Assembly: GCA_965201085.1 (NCBI GenBank)
Contig: CBDAVS010000025.1
Coordinates: forward strand, 496,001-560,000
Origin: JAPOUP01 sp965201085
GTDB taxonomy: Bacteria; Pseudomonadota; Alphaproteobacteria; Rhodobacterales; Rhodobacteraceae
Direction: 5' to 3'
DNA length: 64,000 nucleotides
Shown piece by piece: positions 44,631 through 53,529 of the stretch. A program made the translations under genes and the position numbers. The notes under the pieces were generated by a model. It did no database searches and was not told where the DNA came from. It saw only the letters and a list, made by a program, of their open reading frames with translations. Numbering within the stretch: the first letter of the stretch is position 1; each line of letters starts with the position of its first letter.

Positions 44631-45692
44631 GAACAAGTAGATGACGTGATCCGCCGTCGGGAAGAGCTCGCGCCGCCTGAAGGCCGCGCTCATCGCCGCC
44701 GAGAAGGAATTGGACTTGTCGACATAACGTGGAAACCCGCCCGGCACACGCTTGGCTGCTTCAAGCGCGACACCGACCAGCGGGATTTCCCGGATCGAGG
44801 TCTCGGTCTTGGTTTCACGGTCCTCCCGCGCGCGAATAGCGATATGCGGAACCTTTGCCTTCAGAACGATGTCCTCTGGCCGCAGATTGATGATCTCGCT
44901 TGGACGACATCGGGTCTCGATCAGCATGAAGGTGACGAGATGCAGCTCTTCGGTCAGACCATCCAGTGCACCGCGAACGATGATCTTTTGGCGTACCCAC
45001 GCATCCGGAAACGCCGGGACCACCGTCCGCGACTTGCCCTTGAAGTTCATGTTGCGGAACGGGTTCTGGCGATCCTCTTCGCCCATATATCGGAAGTATT
45101 CCGCATAGAGCATACGGATGTCGCTGAAGTGACGCGCCGCGGTTTTCGGCTTCTTGGGCTTCTCGTCCGGATCGTCAGGCGAAAGCTGCTGGTTCCACCA
45201 GTCGAAATAGGTCTGGGCATGCTCGCGCGTGATGTCGGCAATAGGCACGTCGCCAATCACTTCGACGAAATACCGAAGAGACCGATCCTTTGTGGCGTGC
45301 CAGAGCTTCTTCTGGGCCGGCGACTTGCTGCGATGCTCGCCAAGCGCGATCTTCGTCTTGTAGATGTCCATCGCTTCTGAGACGGTCGCCTTCGGTTCAC
45401 TGACACCGCCAAGGACGGCGTCGACGACAGCTTCGTTCAGACGCCCATCCGACGCGGTCTGCTGCTCGACGGTCAAAAGCCGTCGAACGATGTCCTCAAT
45501 CTGAGACGGATCAGCGAGCTGATCCACCGGGCGACAGGTGTATCCCGCCGCCATAGCGCGCGCCTTGGCGATTTCATAGCGTTTGCGCGCATGAGCCGTG
45601 TCCATGGTCTGTCCGGCTTTTTCCAGGTCAAGGGAGAGCTTGAGTTGAAACCAGTAGGCGTCATCGGCTTCGACCAGTTCATCCCGGCGCAT
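44433..45692 (-). CDS. Tyrosine recombinase / integrase, N-terminus probably damaged
   Basis: The 419-residue frame has an SAM-like core-binding domain (ITREHAQTYFDWWNQQ) and a catalytic domain with the first arginine in IETRCRPSEIINL, then HSFEKRM in place of HxLRH, GHKHDRPKYGDGG and the likely tyrosine in YGDGGSLSYRRDEL. The group resembles DUF6538-type alphaproteobacterial integrases that insert at tRNA genes. Conserved-looking sequence continues upstream of ATG 45692 (RHIPRRVQPLYEGQTIRLAL), but meets a TAG near 45780 with no ATG, GTG or TTG start, so the N-terminus is frameshifted, truncated or uses an unusual start. It lies 278 bp from tRNA-Gly, the probable attachment site. Confidence 0.8.
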   Translation of the reverse strand: MRRDELVEADDAYWFQLKLSLDLEKAGQTMDTAHARKRYEIAKARAMAAGYTCRPVDQLADPSQIEDIVRRLLTVEQQTASDGRLNEAVVDAVLGGVSEPKATVSEAMDIYKTKIALGEHRSKSPAQKKLWHATKDRSLRYFVEVIGDVPIADITREHAQTYFDWWNQQLSPDDPDEKPKKPKTAARHFSDIRMLYAEYFRYMGEEDRQNPFRNMNFKGKSRTVVPAFPDAWVRQKIIVRGALDGLTEELHLVTFMLIETRCRPSEIINLRPEDIVLKAKVPHIAIRAREDRETKTETSIREIPLVGVALEAAKRVPGGFPRYVDKSNSFSAAMSAAFRRRELFPTADHVIYLFLHSFEKRMQEANIDYALRCLLMGHKHDRPKYGDGGSLSYRRDELMKIAHPVPMDLFADFDAVRAA

Positions 45693-45969
45693 GCGGGCGA
45701 TGTCGCGCGATTGCGTGCCGAGCGCGAGGCGAATTGTCTGACCCTCATATAAGGGTTGAACCCGGCGCGGGATGTGCCGATACTAGTACCATCCTGGGCG
45801 GCGGTGGAGATATCGATCACCGTCGAGAGGTCGAGCCAGGCAGAATTATGGCCCAGGTTCCCGCAAATTTCTAGACCAAAATTGAGGTGAAAAAGATTCG
45901 AACGGCCGCGCTGCACAAGAAAACGCTCGAGTTTCAGTGAGTTAATGATTTCGTGGAAAGAAAATCTGG

Positions 45970-46041
45970 AGCGGGCGATGAGATTTGAACTCACGACCCT
46001 TACCTTGGCAAGGTAATGCTCTACCCCTGAGCTACGCCCGC
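45970..46041 (-). tRNA. tRNA-Gly (GCC anticodon)
   Basis: The minus strand starts GCGGGCGTAGCTCAGGGGTA and folds as a cloverleaf: acceptor GCGGGCG with CGCCCGC, D-arm AGCTCAGGGGTAGAGC, anticodon loop TTGCCAA with anticodon GCC, and T-arm with GTTCAAATC. CCA is encoded in the genome directly after the discriminator (45967-45969). It marks the end of the 40.5-46 kb island and the nearby integrase presumably recognises its 3' part; I found no second copy of that sequence in the window. Confidence 0.97.
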
Positions 46042-46178
46042 ATCCTTAGGTGGAACCTCGCTTAAAGTGGCTTCAGATCGGCTGCAAGCAAAAAATGGAA
46101 GAAATCCGCCACACCGGCGGAGGCGGTCGGGAAATATCGCGGGTCGTCCGCATCCAGAACTCGCGACGCCAGGGACTG

Positions 46179-49100
46179 TTACTCGAACTCAACCAATAGA
46201 TCCTTGGCATCGACCTGAGATCCGGGCGTAACATGAACGATCTTGACGGTGCCGTCCCGCTCGGCTTGCAGTCCGGTCTCCATCTTCATTGCCTCGATCG
46301 TCAGCAGGAACTCGCCCTTGGCCACTTCTGATCCGGCCACTACCGCAACCGAAGCGACGACACCTGGCATCGGAGCGCCGACATGCGATGGATTGCCGGT
46401 CTCGGCCTTTGGATGCGCCACTTTCGCCGAGGTGATCCTGCGATCGGCGACATGAGCGACGCGGGGTTGTCCATTTAGTTCGAAGAACACCCGCACGCTT
46501 CCGTCCTCGTGTGTTTCCCCAACCGCCTGCAAACGGATTTCAAGTGTCTTACCGGGATCGATCTCGGCGGTGATCTCCTCGCCCGGCTCCATTCCGTAAA
46601 AAAACGTACGGGTCGGCAGCGTTCGTACTGGACCATAGGCGGAATGGCGCTCGCTGTATTCAGTGAAAACCTTTGGATACATCAGGTAACCCATCAGATC
46701 CTCGTCATCGAGCTCCGTGCCCAGATCCGCAGCGGCTTCCGACCGCCGGGCTTCGAGATCCTCGGGTTCAAGTAAGGAGCCGGGGCGCTCGCTCAAAGGG
46801 TTCCGCCCCTTCAAGGCTTTCTTTACGATCACCGATGGGAAGCCACCCTTGGGTTGGCCGATCTGCCCCTGAAGCATTTCGATGACGCTATCCGGAAAGA
46901 TCGTTTCGGTATCCGGGTTTTCGATATCTGCCCTGGTCAGACCTTGGCTGACCATCATCAACGCCATGTCACCGACAACCTTCGAGGTCGGTGTGACCTT
47001 GATGATGTCACCGAACATAGCGTTTACATCGGCGTATGTCTGCGCCACTTCGTGCCAGCGCTCTTCCAGCCCCATCGATCGCGCCTGCGCTTTGAGATTT
47101 GTGAACTGGCCACCGGGCATCTCGTGAAGATAGACTTCCGAGGCCGGTGCCTGAAGGCCCGACTCGAAGGCCGCGAGATGGCCTCTTACCGCTTCCCAAT
47201 AGTTCGAAATGCGCCGAATGGCGTTAATATCAAGACCGGTATCACGGTCGGTACGGTGCAGTGCTTCGACAATGGTGCCCAAGGTCGCCTGGCTTGTGTT
47301 GCCCGAAAAACTGTCCATGGCGCAGTCAACGATATCGACGCCCGCGTCGTTCGCAGCGAGGATCGTGGCGCAGGCTATACCGGCGGTGTCGTGGTTATGC
47401 AGATGTACGGGCAGTCCGATCTCATCCTTGAGCGTCCTGATCAAGATGCGAGCCGAGGCGGGTTTAAGCAGCCCCGCCATGTCCTTCAGTCCGAGGATAT
47501 GGGAGCCGGCGTCTTTCAGGTCCCTCGCCATGTCGACATAATATTTCAGATCATATTTGGATCGCTCGGGATCAAGGAGGTCACCCGTGTAGCAGATCGC
47601 ACCTTCAAGAAGCCTGCCCGAGTCCAGCACCGCATCCATGGCGACACGCATATTCTCCACCCAGTTCAGCGGATCGAATACACGGAACACATCGATCCCC
47701 GTCGCCGCCGCCTGCGCGACAAACGCCCGAACCACATTGTCTGGATAGTTCGTGTAGCCAACACAGTTCGAGCCGCGCAGTAGCATCTGTGCCATCAGGT
47801 TTGGCATAGCCGTTCGCAGATCGCGCAAACGCTGCCATGGACATTCCTGAAGGAACCGATACGCCACGTCAAAGGTCGCCCCGCCCCAACACTCGACCGA
47901 GAACAGTTCCGGCAGATCCGCAGCGTAGTTTGGTGCGACCTTTATCATGTCCAACGATCGCATACGCGTGGCGAGCAGTGACTGATGCCCGTCACGCATG
48001 GTCGTGTCGGTAATCAGTAATTCAGTTCTGTTCGCGAGCCATTCGACCAAGGCGTCGGGACCGGATTCGTCCAGCAGCCGCTTGGCACTTTGTCTGATCG
48101 TATCATGCGATGGCTTTGGCGGTTTCGGGAGCTTCAGGCTGGCCGCGGGGCGGGGACGCCCCTGCACATCGGGATGCCCGTTCACCGTAACGTCCGCGAT
48201 GTAGTTGAGGATCCGCGTCGCCCTATCCCGGCGTGGGGCGAACTCGAAAAGTTCGGGTGTCTCGTCGATGAATCGCGTGTGGTATTCGTTTGAAAGGAAC
48301 ACCGGGTGCCGAAGCAGGTTTTCGACGAAATCGATATTCGTGCTGACACCCCGGATTCTGAACTCCCGTAGGGCACGGTCCATCCGGGCGATCACCGCCT
48401 TCGGTGTCGGGGCCCAGGCGGTAACCTTCTCCAGGAGTGAATCGTAGTAGCGCGTGATCACGGCACCTGAATAGGCTGTGCCACCATCAAGCCTTATGCC
48501 CATGCCTGTGGCGCCGCGATAGGCGGTTATGCGTCCGTAATCGGGGATGAAGCTGTTATGTGGATCCTCCGAAGTGATCCGACATTGGATCGCATGTCCA
48601 TCCAGCTTGACGTCGTCCTGCGTGGCGATACCGGTAGCTTCCACCAGGCTATTGCCCTCTGTGACGAGAATCTGCGCCTGAACGATGTCGATGCCCGTGA
48701 CTTCTTCGGTTACGGTGTGCTCAACCTGGATACGGGGGTTCACTTCGATAAAGTAGAACTCCTCTGTTTCCATATCCATCAGGAATTCGATGGTTCCGGC
48801 GCATTCATAATTCGCCGCTTCGGCGATTCGCTTTCCAAGGCCGCAAAGCCGTTCCCGCTGCGCTTCGGTCAGATACGGGGCAGGGGATCTCTCGATCACC
48901 TTCTGGCTGCGCCGTTGTACCGAGCAGTCGCGCTCCCAAAGATGATAGATGTTGCCATGTCTATCGCCGAGGATCTGGACCTCGACATGGCGCGCGCGCT
49001 GGATCATTTTTTCCAGGTATCCCTCGGAATTTCCGAACGCTGCCTCCGCCTCGCGTCGTCCCTCAAGTATCCTATCAGCCAGTTTTTCCGGTTCGGTGAT

Positions 49101-49619
49101 CACGCGCATCCCCCGCCCGCCGCCACCCCAGGACGCCTTCAGCATCATCGGATAGCCGATCTCGTCGGCCTGACGAGCGATCTCAATCATGTCTTCACCA
49201 AGGACCCTCGTTGCCGGGATCACAGGGACGCCTGCTCTGATGGCGAACTCCCGTGCCGATGCCTTGTCGCCAAGCGCGCGCATGGTCTCAGGCCTGGGTC
49301 CGATGAACGCGATGCCGTTCGCCGCGCAGGCTTCGGCGAATGCGGGGTTCTCCGATAGCAGGCCATAGCCCGGGTGGACCGCGTCCGCCCCGCAGGTCGA
49401 AGCCACCCGGATGATCTCGTCAATTGAAAGATAGGCGGCGACCGGGCCCATCCCGTCGCCGATCAGATAGGCTTCGTCCGCTTTGAACCGATGCAGGCTG
49501 AGCTTGTCTTCGGCTGCGTATACCGCGACCGTAAGTTTTCCCATTTCATTGGCCGCACGCATTACGCGAATGGCGATCTCTCCACGGTTTGCGATCAGGA
49601 TTTTGCGAAATTCTGACAT
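46179..49619 (-). CDS. pyc: Pyruvate carboxylase
   Basis: A 1146-residue single-chain biotin enzyme converting pyruvate and bicarbonate to oxaloacetate. The order is biotin carboxylase (residues 1-455; start MSEFRKILIANRGEIAIRVM, ATP-grasp loop KASWGGGGRGMRV), carboxyltransferase (from about 540; TDTTMRDGHQSLLATRMRSL, metal-binding HLHNHDTAGIACATI) and a C-terminal biotinyl domain with the target lysine in TIEAMKMETGLQ. ATG 49619 is the family start; the frame is open 171 bases further upstream without homology. It is a key anaplerotic enzyme and is intact. It lies just outside the tRNA-Gly island, in the same direction as the next gene. Confidence 0.96.
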   Translation of the reverse strand: MSEFRKILIANRGEIAIRVMRAANEMGKLTVAVYAAEDKLSLHRFKADEAYLIGDGMGPVAAYLSIDEIIRVASTCGADAVHPGYGLLSENPAFAEACAANGIAFIGPRPETMRALGDKASAREFAIRAGVPVIPATRVLGEDMIEIARQADEIGYPMMLKASWGGGGRGMRVITEPEKLADRILEGRREAEAAFGNSEGYLEKMIQRARHVEVQILGDRHGNIYHLWERDCSVQRRSQKVIERSPAPYLTEAQRERLCGLGKRIAEAANYECAGTIEFLMDMETEEFYFIEVNPRIQVEHTVTEEVTGIDIVQAQILVTEGNSLVEATGIATQDDVKLDGHAIQCRITSEDPHNSFIPDYGRITAYRGATGMGIRLDGGTAYSGAVITRYYDSLLEKVTAWAPTPKAVIARMDRALREFRIRGVSTNIDFVENLLRHPVFLSNEYHTRFIDETPELFEFAPRRDRATRILNYIADVTVNGHPDVQGRPRPAASLKLPKPPKPSHDTIRQSAKRLLDESGPDALVEWLANRTELLITDTTMRDGHQSLLATRMRSLDMIKVAPNYAADLPELFSVECWGGATFDVAYRFLQECPWQRLRDLRTAMPNLMAQMLLRGSNCVGYTNYPDNVVRAFVAQAAATGIDVFRVFDPLNWVENMRVAMDAVLDSGRLLEGAICYTGDLLDPERSKYDLKYYVDMARDLKDAGSHILGLKDMAGLLKPASARILIRTLKDEIGLPVHLHNHDTAGIACATILAANDAGVDIVDCAMDSFSGNTSQATLGTIVEALHRTDRDTGLDINAIRRISNYWEAVRGHLAAFESGLQAPASEVYLHEMPGGQFTNLKAQARSMGLEERWHEVAQTYADVNAMFGDIIKVTPTSKVVGDMALMMVSQGLTRADIENPDTETIFPDSVIEMLQGQIGQPKGGFPSVIVKKALKGRNPLSERPGSLLEPEDLEARRSEAAADLGTELDDEDLMGYLMYPKVFTEYSERHSAYGPVRTLPTRTFFYGMEPGEEITAEIDPGKTLEIRLQAVGETHEDGSVRVFFELNGQPRVAHVADRRITSAKVAHPKAETGNPSHVGAPMPGVVASVAVVAGSEVAKGEFLLTIEAMKMETGLQAERDGTVKIVHVTPGSQVDAKDLLVEFE

Positions 49620-49728
49620 TGGAATTTCCCGAATTTTTGGATGTGATTGAGGATTAGGGTTCTCCGGCTCGGGCGTAAAGCGGATTGCCCGAGGATTATG
49701 GCGCCAACTCTCGTTGGGTCTGATTGGA

Positions 49729-50883
49729 CTAGCCGCTGGATGCGCCGACGCGAAGGCGTGAGGTAAGTCCGTCATAGCCGTCAAGTCCAAGCTGGCCGAG
49801 ATTTGATAGAAGATCCTCGCGCAGTATGTGAATCACGTGAGCGGCGCCGCGTGCCCCGAATGCCGCGAGACCGAAGTGAAACGCCCGTCCGAGCATCACG
49901 AAGTCCGCGCCGAGCGCGAGTGCCCGGAGGATGTCCAATCCGCTTGCGACGCCGCTGTCATAGACCAGCGGATAATCCGGGCCTACCGCCGCGCGAATGC
50001 CCTGAAGGACCTCGATCGGGGCGGGCGCGGCGTCGAACTGCCGTCCCGCATGGTTCGACACCCATACCGCGTCCACTCCTGATTCCTTAAGCCGAATCGC
50101 GTCCTCCGCGACAAGGACTCCTTTGACCATGAACGGACCTTCCCAGTGGTCGCGAAGCCAATTCAGGTATTCCCAGTCCGGTGAGGTGCGGATCAGATGG
50201 CCGATATGCTTGGTGGAGGACATCGCGCCCCTATTGCCGGTGTATCTCTCGATGGTCCTGAGCCGTGGGATGCCGGTTCGAAGCGTTGAGAACGTCCATG
50301 CGGGGCGCAGGGCCATCTGACCGATTATGCGCGGGGTCAGCTGCGGCGGAGTGCTCATGCCGCCGCGTGTCTGACGCTCCCTTCGGCTCGTGACCGGAAC
50401 ATCGGCGGTCAGTACGAGCGCACGAAACCCCGCATCCTTGAACCGTTCGAGGAAGTCCTTGCGGATCGGAACGTCATGTGGAGCGTAAAGCTGGCCCCAG
50501 GCATCCTGACCAACATGTGGTCCCACGGTTTCGGGCGTCTGCGCCGCCACGGTCGACAACGTAAAGGGAATGTTTTCGTCACGCCCTAGGCGAGCCAGAA
50601 TGCGCTCGGCGTCCGGCCATATGAGCCCTGACATTCCAATGGGGGCGATTCCGAACGGTAAAGAATGCTCGCGCCCGAGAAAGCGGCGCGACAGATTCAC
50701 TTCCCTTTTTCCCGCCAGTACAGTTGGATTGAACAGGATTTCGTCGAGCTTTTGGCGGCATCTCCGCATGGCGGCTTCCGTTCCCGTTCCACTGTCGAGA
50801 TAATCCCAGACAAAGCGTGGTAGGCGACGTCGTGCACGTGCCGCGAGATCCGATATCGCGGGATGGGAATGGTCAAGGTTCAT
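49729..50883 (-). CDS. FMN-dependent alpha-hydroxyacid dehydrogenase (LldD/MdlB-like)
   Basis: A 384-residue protein of the LldD/glycolate-oxidase family. ATG 50883 follows an excellent AGGAGG site and gives MNLDHSHPAISDLAARARRR, then LPRFVWDYLDSGTGTE. The active-site residues are in PFGIAPIGMSGL, the lysine of PFMVKGVLVAEDA, the His-Arg pair NHAGRQFDAAPAP and YDSGVASGLDILRALALGAD. Members oxidise L-lactate, mandelate, glycolate or related acids, delivering electrons to quinone. It is the likely upstream neighbour of pyc in a two-gene arrangement (110 bp apart): lactate oxidised to pyruvate could be carboxylated directly. The substrate is not fixed by sequence. Confidence 0.88.
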   Translation of the reverse strand: MNLDHSHPAISDLAARARRRLPRFVWDYLDSGTGTEAAMRRCRQKLDEILFNPTVLAGKREVNLSRRFLGREHSLPFGIAPIGMSGLIWPDAERILARLGRDENIPFTLSTVAAQTPETVGPHVGQDAWGQLYAPHDVPIRKDFLERFKDAGFRALVLTADVPVTSRRERQTRGGMSTPPQLTPRIIGQMALRPAWTFSTLRTGIPRLRTIERYTGNRGAMSSTKHIGHLIRTSPDWEYLNWLRDHWEGPFMVKGVLVAEDAIRLKESGVDAVWVSNHAGRQFDAAPAPIEVLQGIRAAVGPDYPLVYDSGVASGLDILRALALGADFVMLGRAFHFGLAAFGARGAAHVIHILREDLLSNLGQLGLDGYDGLTSRLRVGASSG

Positions 50884-51131
50884 TCGGCTCCTCCTAAGGG
50901 AGTGTTCGGGAAACGCAACGGTGTTGGCCCGACAGAGTCCCTGAACGGATCCATTTGACGGCGCCGAACATTGGACCACCACCGACCTACCTCGAACTTC
51001 GGAAGGCCCGCGGCTTGTTATCACGCTTCGACGGCCTCTCTTCGGGCGTGGCCTTGTCCGGTCTTTGATCCGCGTGGAACATTAGGAGAACGGCATCTTG
51101 ATTCCGCCGAACTTTCTGCTAGTAAGACCGA

Positions 51132-53498
51132 ATGGGCACATCGGATGAAACCGAAATTATCGGCGCGGCGCCTGTCCCGAAGCTGTCAGTGCGGGCGCGG
51201 CCTTCGCGTCCGGTTCCCTATTTAGGTGACCTCAACGCCGCGCAGCTAGAGGCGGTCGAGGCGCTTGACGGACCTGTGCTGATGCTGGCTGGTGCGGGCA
51301 CGGGCAAGACCAAGGCGCTGACAACCCGCATAGCGCATCTCCTATATACAGGGACGGCACGTCCCAACGAAATACTTGCCGTCACCTTCACCAACAAAGC
51401 GGCCCGTGAAATGAAGGAACGGGTCCAGCACCTCCTTGGCAGAACGGTCGAGGGAATGCCGTGGCTCGGGACCTTCCACGCCATCTGTGCGAAACTATTA
51501 CGGATTCATGCCGAATTGGCTGGGCTGAAGTCGAATTTCAACATTCTCGACACGGATGATCATACGAGACTGCTCAAACAGATCATAATCGCGGAAGACA
51601 TAGACCAGAAGCGCTGGCCTCCACGACAACTGGCACATCTCATTGATGGTTGGAAAAACCGCGCATTGACACCCGGGAGGATTCCGGTGGCGGAGAGCGA
51701 TGCGTTCAATCATCGTGGAGTCGAGCTTTACGGTCTCTATCAGGAACGGCTGAAAGCTCTGAACGCGGTGGATTTTGGCGACCTGCTGCTTCACATGCTG
51801 ACCATTCTCCAGGAACACGGCGATGTGCTGGAGAAATACCGGCGATGGTTCCGCTACATTCTTGTCGATGAATACCAAGACACCAACATCGCACAGTATC
51901 TTTGGCTGCTGCTTCTGGCGGGTGACCATAGAAACATCTGCTGCGTCGGTGACGACGACCAGTCGATTTACGGTTGGCGGGGAGCGGAAGTGGGCAATAT
52001 CCTACGTTTCGAGAAGGATTTTCCGGGTGCTAAAGTGGTGCGACTTGAGCAGAACTATCGATCGACTCCACATATCCTAGGCTCCGCATCGGGATTGATC
52101 AGTGCCAATGCGGGTAGATTGGGCAAGACCCTGTTTACCGAAATCGAGGCAGGCGAAAAGCTGCGTTTGATAAGCCATTGGGAAGGTGAAGAGGAAGCGC
52201 GCTGGATCGGGGAGGAAATCGAGTCGATGCAGGTCGGTACGCGGGGAACACGGCTTTTCGACCTTGAAGAAATAGCGATTCTCGTGCGGGCCACCCGCCA
52301 GATGCGGGCGTTCGAGGATCGGTTCCTGACGATTGGAATGCCATATCGCGTCATTGGTGGTCCCCGATTCTATGAGCGGATGGAGATCCGCGATGCGCTG
52401 GCCTATATCCGCGTCGCATGCTCTCCCGCCGACGACCTGGCGTTCGAGCGTATCGTCAACACCCCGAAAAGAGGCGTCGGCGACAAAGCGCAGCAGATCA
52501 TTCAGCTTTCGGCGAGGGCCAGCGGGGTTTCACTGGTTGAAGGTGCCCGCAGAGCGATTTCCGGGGGGCAGTTGACTCGCAGGGCCGCTATGTCGGTCGG
52601 TGCATTGGTGGAGAATCTGGATCGTTGGCACGGGATGGCGCTCAATACTTCCCGTTGCCATATCGAACTGGCTAAGGATATCCTCGAAGAATCGGGCTAT
52701 GTGGAAATGTGGAACCTTGCGAAGACGCCCGATGCGCCCGGTCGTGTCGAAAATCTCAAGGAATTGGTTAAGGCACTGGATCAGTTCGAAAATCTACAGG
52801 GATTTCTGGAGCATGTCGCTCTTGTGATGGATAACGAGGCCGAAGGGGCGGAATCAAAGGTCTCCATCATGACCCTTCATGCTGCCAAAGGATTGGAGTT
52901 CCCGGCTGTGTTTCTGCCCGGTTGGGAGGATGGACTGTTCCCGAGCCAGCTTGCCATGGATGAAAATGGTCTGAAGGGTCTGGAGGAGGAGCGACGGCTT
53001 GCATATGTCGGCATAACACGCGCCGAGGAACTCTGCCTCGTCAGCTTTGCGGAGAACAGGTTGGTTTACGGTCAATGGCAGCAGGCGCTGCCTTCGCGCT
53101 TCATTGATGAACTTCCGGCGGAGCATGTAGAGATCATATCGGCAACCGGTCGTGTGAGCGGTTCGGAAGGCCGGTATGGCCCGTCCGACGCGGGTTTGGT
53201 CGAGGAACGGGCGGCAAGGGCCGACGTTTATAATTCACCCGGCTGGAAACGGCTGCAGGCGCGCATGGGACAAAGCGGCATATCCACCACCAAGGAGACC
53301 GGACGCATCGCCGTAGATATTGACGCGTCCTCGGCATTCACCCGAGGCGACAGAGTGTTTCACAAAAAGTTTGGCTACGGTTACGTTTTGGATATCACGG
53401 GCGAGAAGCTCGATATTGAGTTCGAAAAGGCGGGTAGCAAGAAAGTCGTCGCTAGGTTTGTCGTGCCTTCGGAACGCGCAGGGGATTCTCTGGTCTAA
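51132..53498 (+). CDS. uvrD: UvrD/PcrA-type 3'-5' DNA helicase
   Basis: A 788-residue superfamily 1A helicase. Motif order: Q-motif LNAAQLEAVEALDGP, Walker A AGAGTGKTKALTTR near residue 50, LAVTFTNKAAREM, Walker B LVDEYQDTN, motif III GDDDQSIYGWRGAE, motif IV LEQNYRS, motif V TLHAAKGLEFPAVFL, motif VI AYVGITRAEELC. The C-terminal Tudor-like domain (FTRGDRVFHKKFGYGYVLDI) binds RNA polymerase in UvrD/PcrA. It functions in nucleotide excision and mismatch repair. The upstream gap holds the promoter; an ISNCY copy begins 32 bp after its stop, so the terminator is displaced. Confidence 0.95.
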   Translation: MGTSDETEIIGAAPVPKLSVRARPSRPVPYLGDLNAAQLEAVEALDGPVLMLAGAGTGKTKALTTRIAHLLYTGTARPNEILAVTFTNKAAREMKERVQHLLGRTVEGMPWLGTFHAICAKLLRIHAELAGLKSNFNILDTDDHTRLLKQIIIAEDIDQKRWPPRQLAHLIDGWKNRALTPGRIPVAESDAFNHRGVELYGLYQERLKALNAVDFGDLLLHMLTILQEHGDVLEKYRRWFRYILVDEYQDTNIAQYLWLLLLAGDHRNICCVGDDDQSIYGWRGAEVGNILRFEKDFPGAKVVRLEQNYRSTPHILGSASGLISANAGRLGKTLFTEIEAGEKLRLISHWEGEEEARWIGEEIESMQVGTRGTRLFDLEEIAILVRATRQMRAFEDRFLTIGMPYRVIGGPRFYERMEIRDALAYIRVACSPADDLAFERIVNTPKRGVGDKAQQIIQLSARASGVSLVEGARRAISGGQLTRRAAMSVGALVENLDRWHGMALNTSRCHIELAKDILEESGYVEMWNLAKTPDAPGRVENLKELVKALDQFENLQGFLEHVALVMDNEAEGAESKVSIMTLHAAKGLEFPAVFLPGWEDGLFPSQLAMDENGLKGLEEERRLAYVGITRAEELCLVSFAENRLVYGQWQQALPSRFIDELPAEHVEIISATGRVSGSEGRYGPSDAGLVEERAARADVYNSPGWKRLQARMGQSGISTTKETGRIAVDIDASSAFTRGDRVFHKKFGYGYVLDITGEKLDIEFEKAGSKKVVARFVVPSERAGDSLV

Positions 53499-53529
53499 GA
53501 GTTTGGCTCATAAGTCACTGATTTAATTA

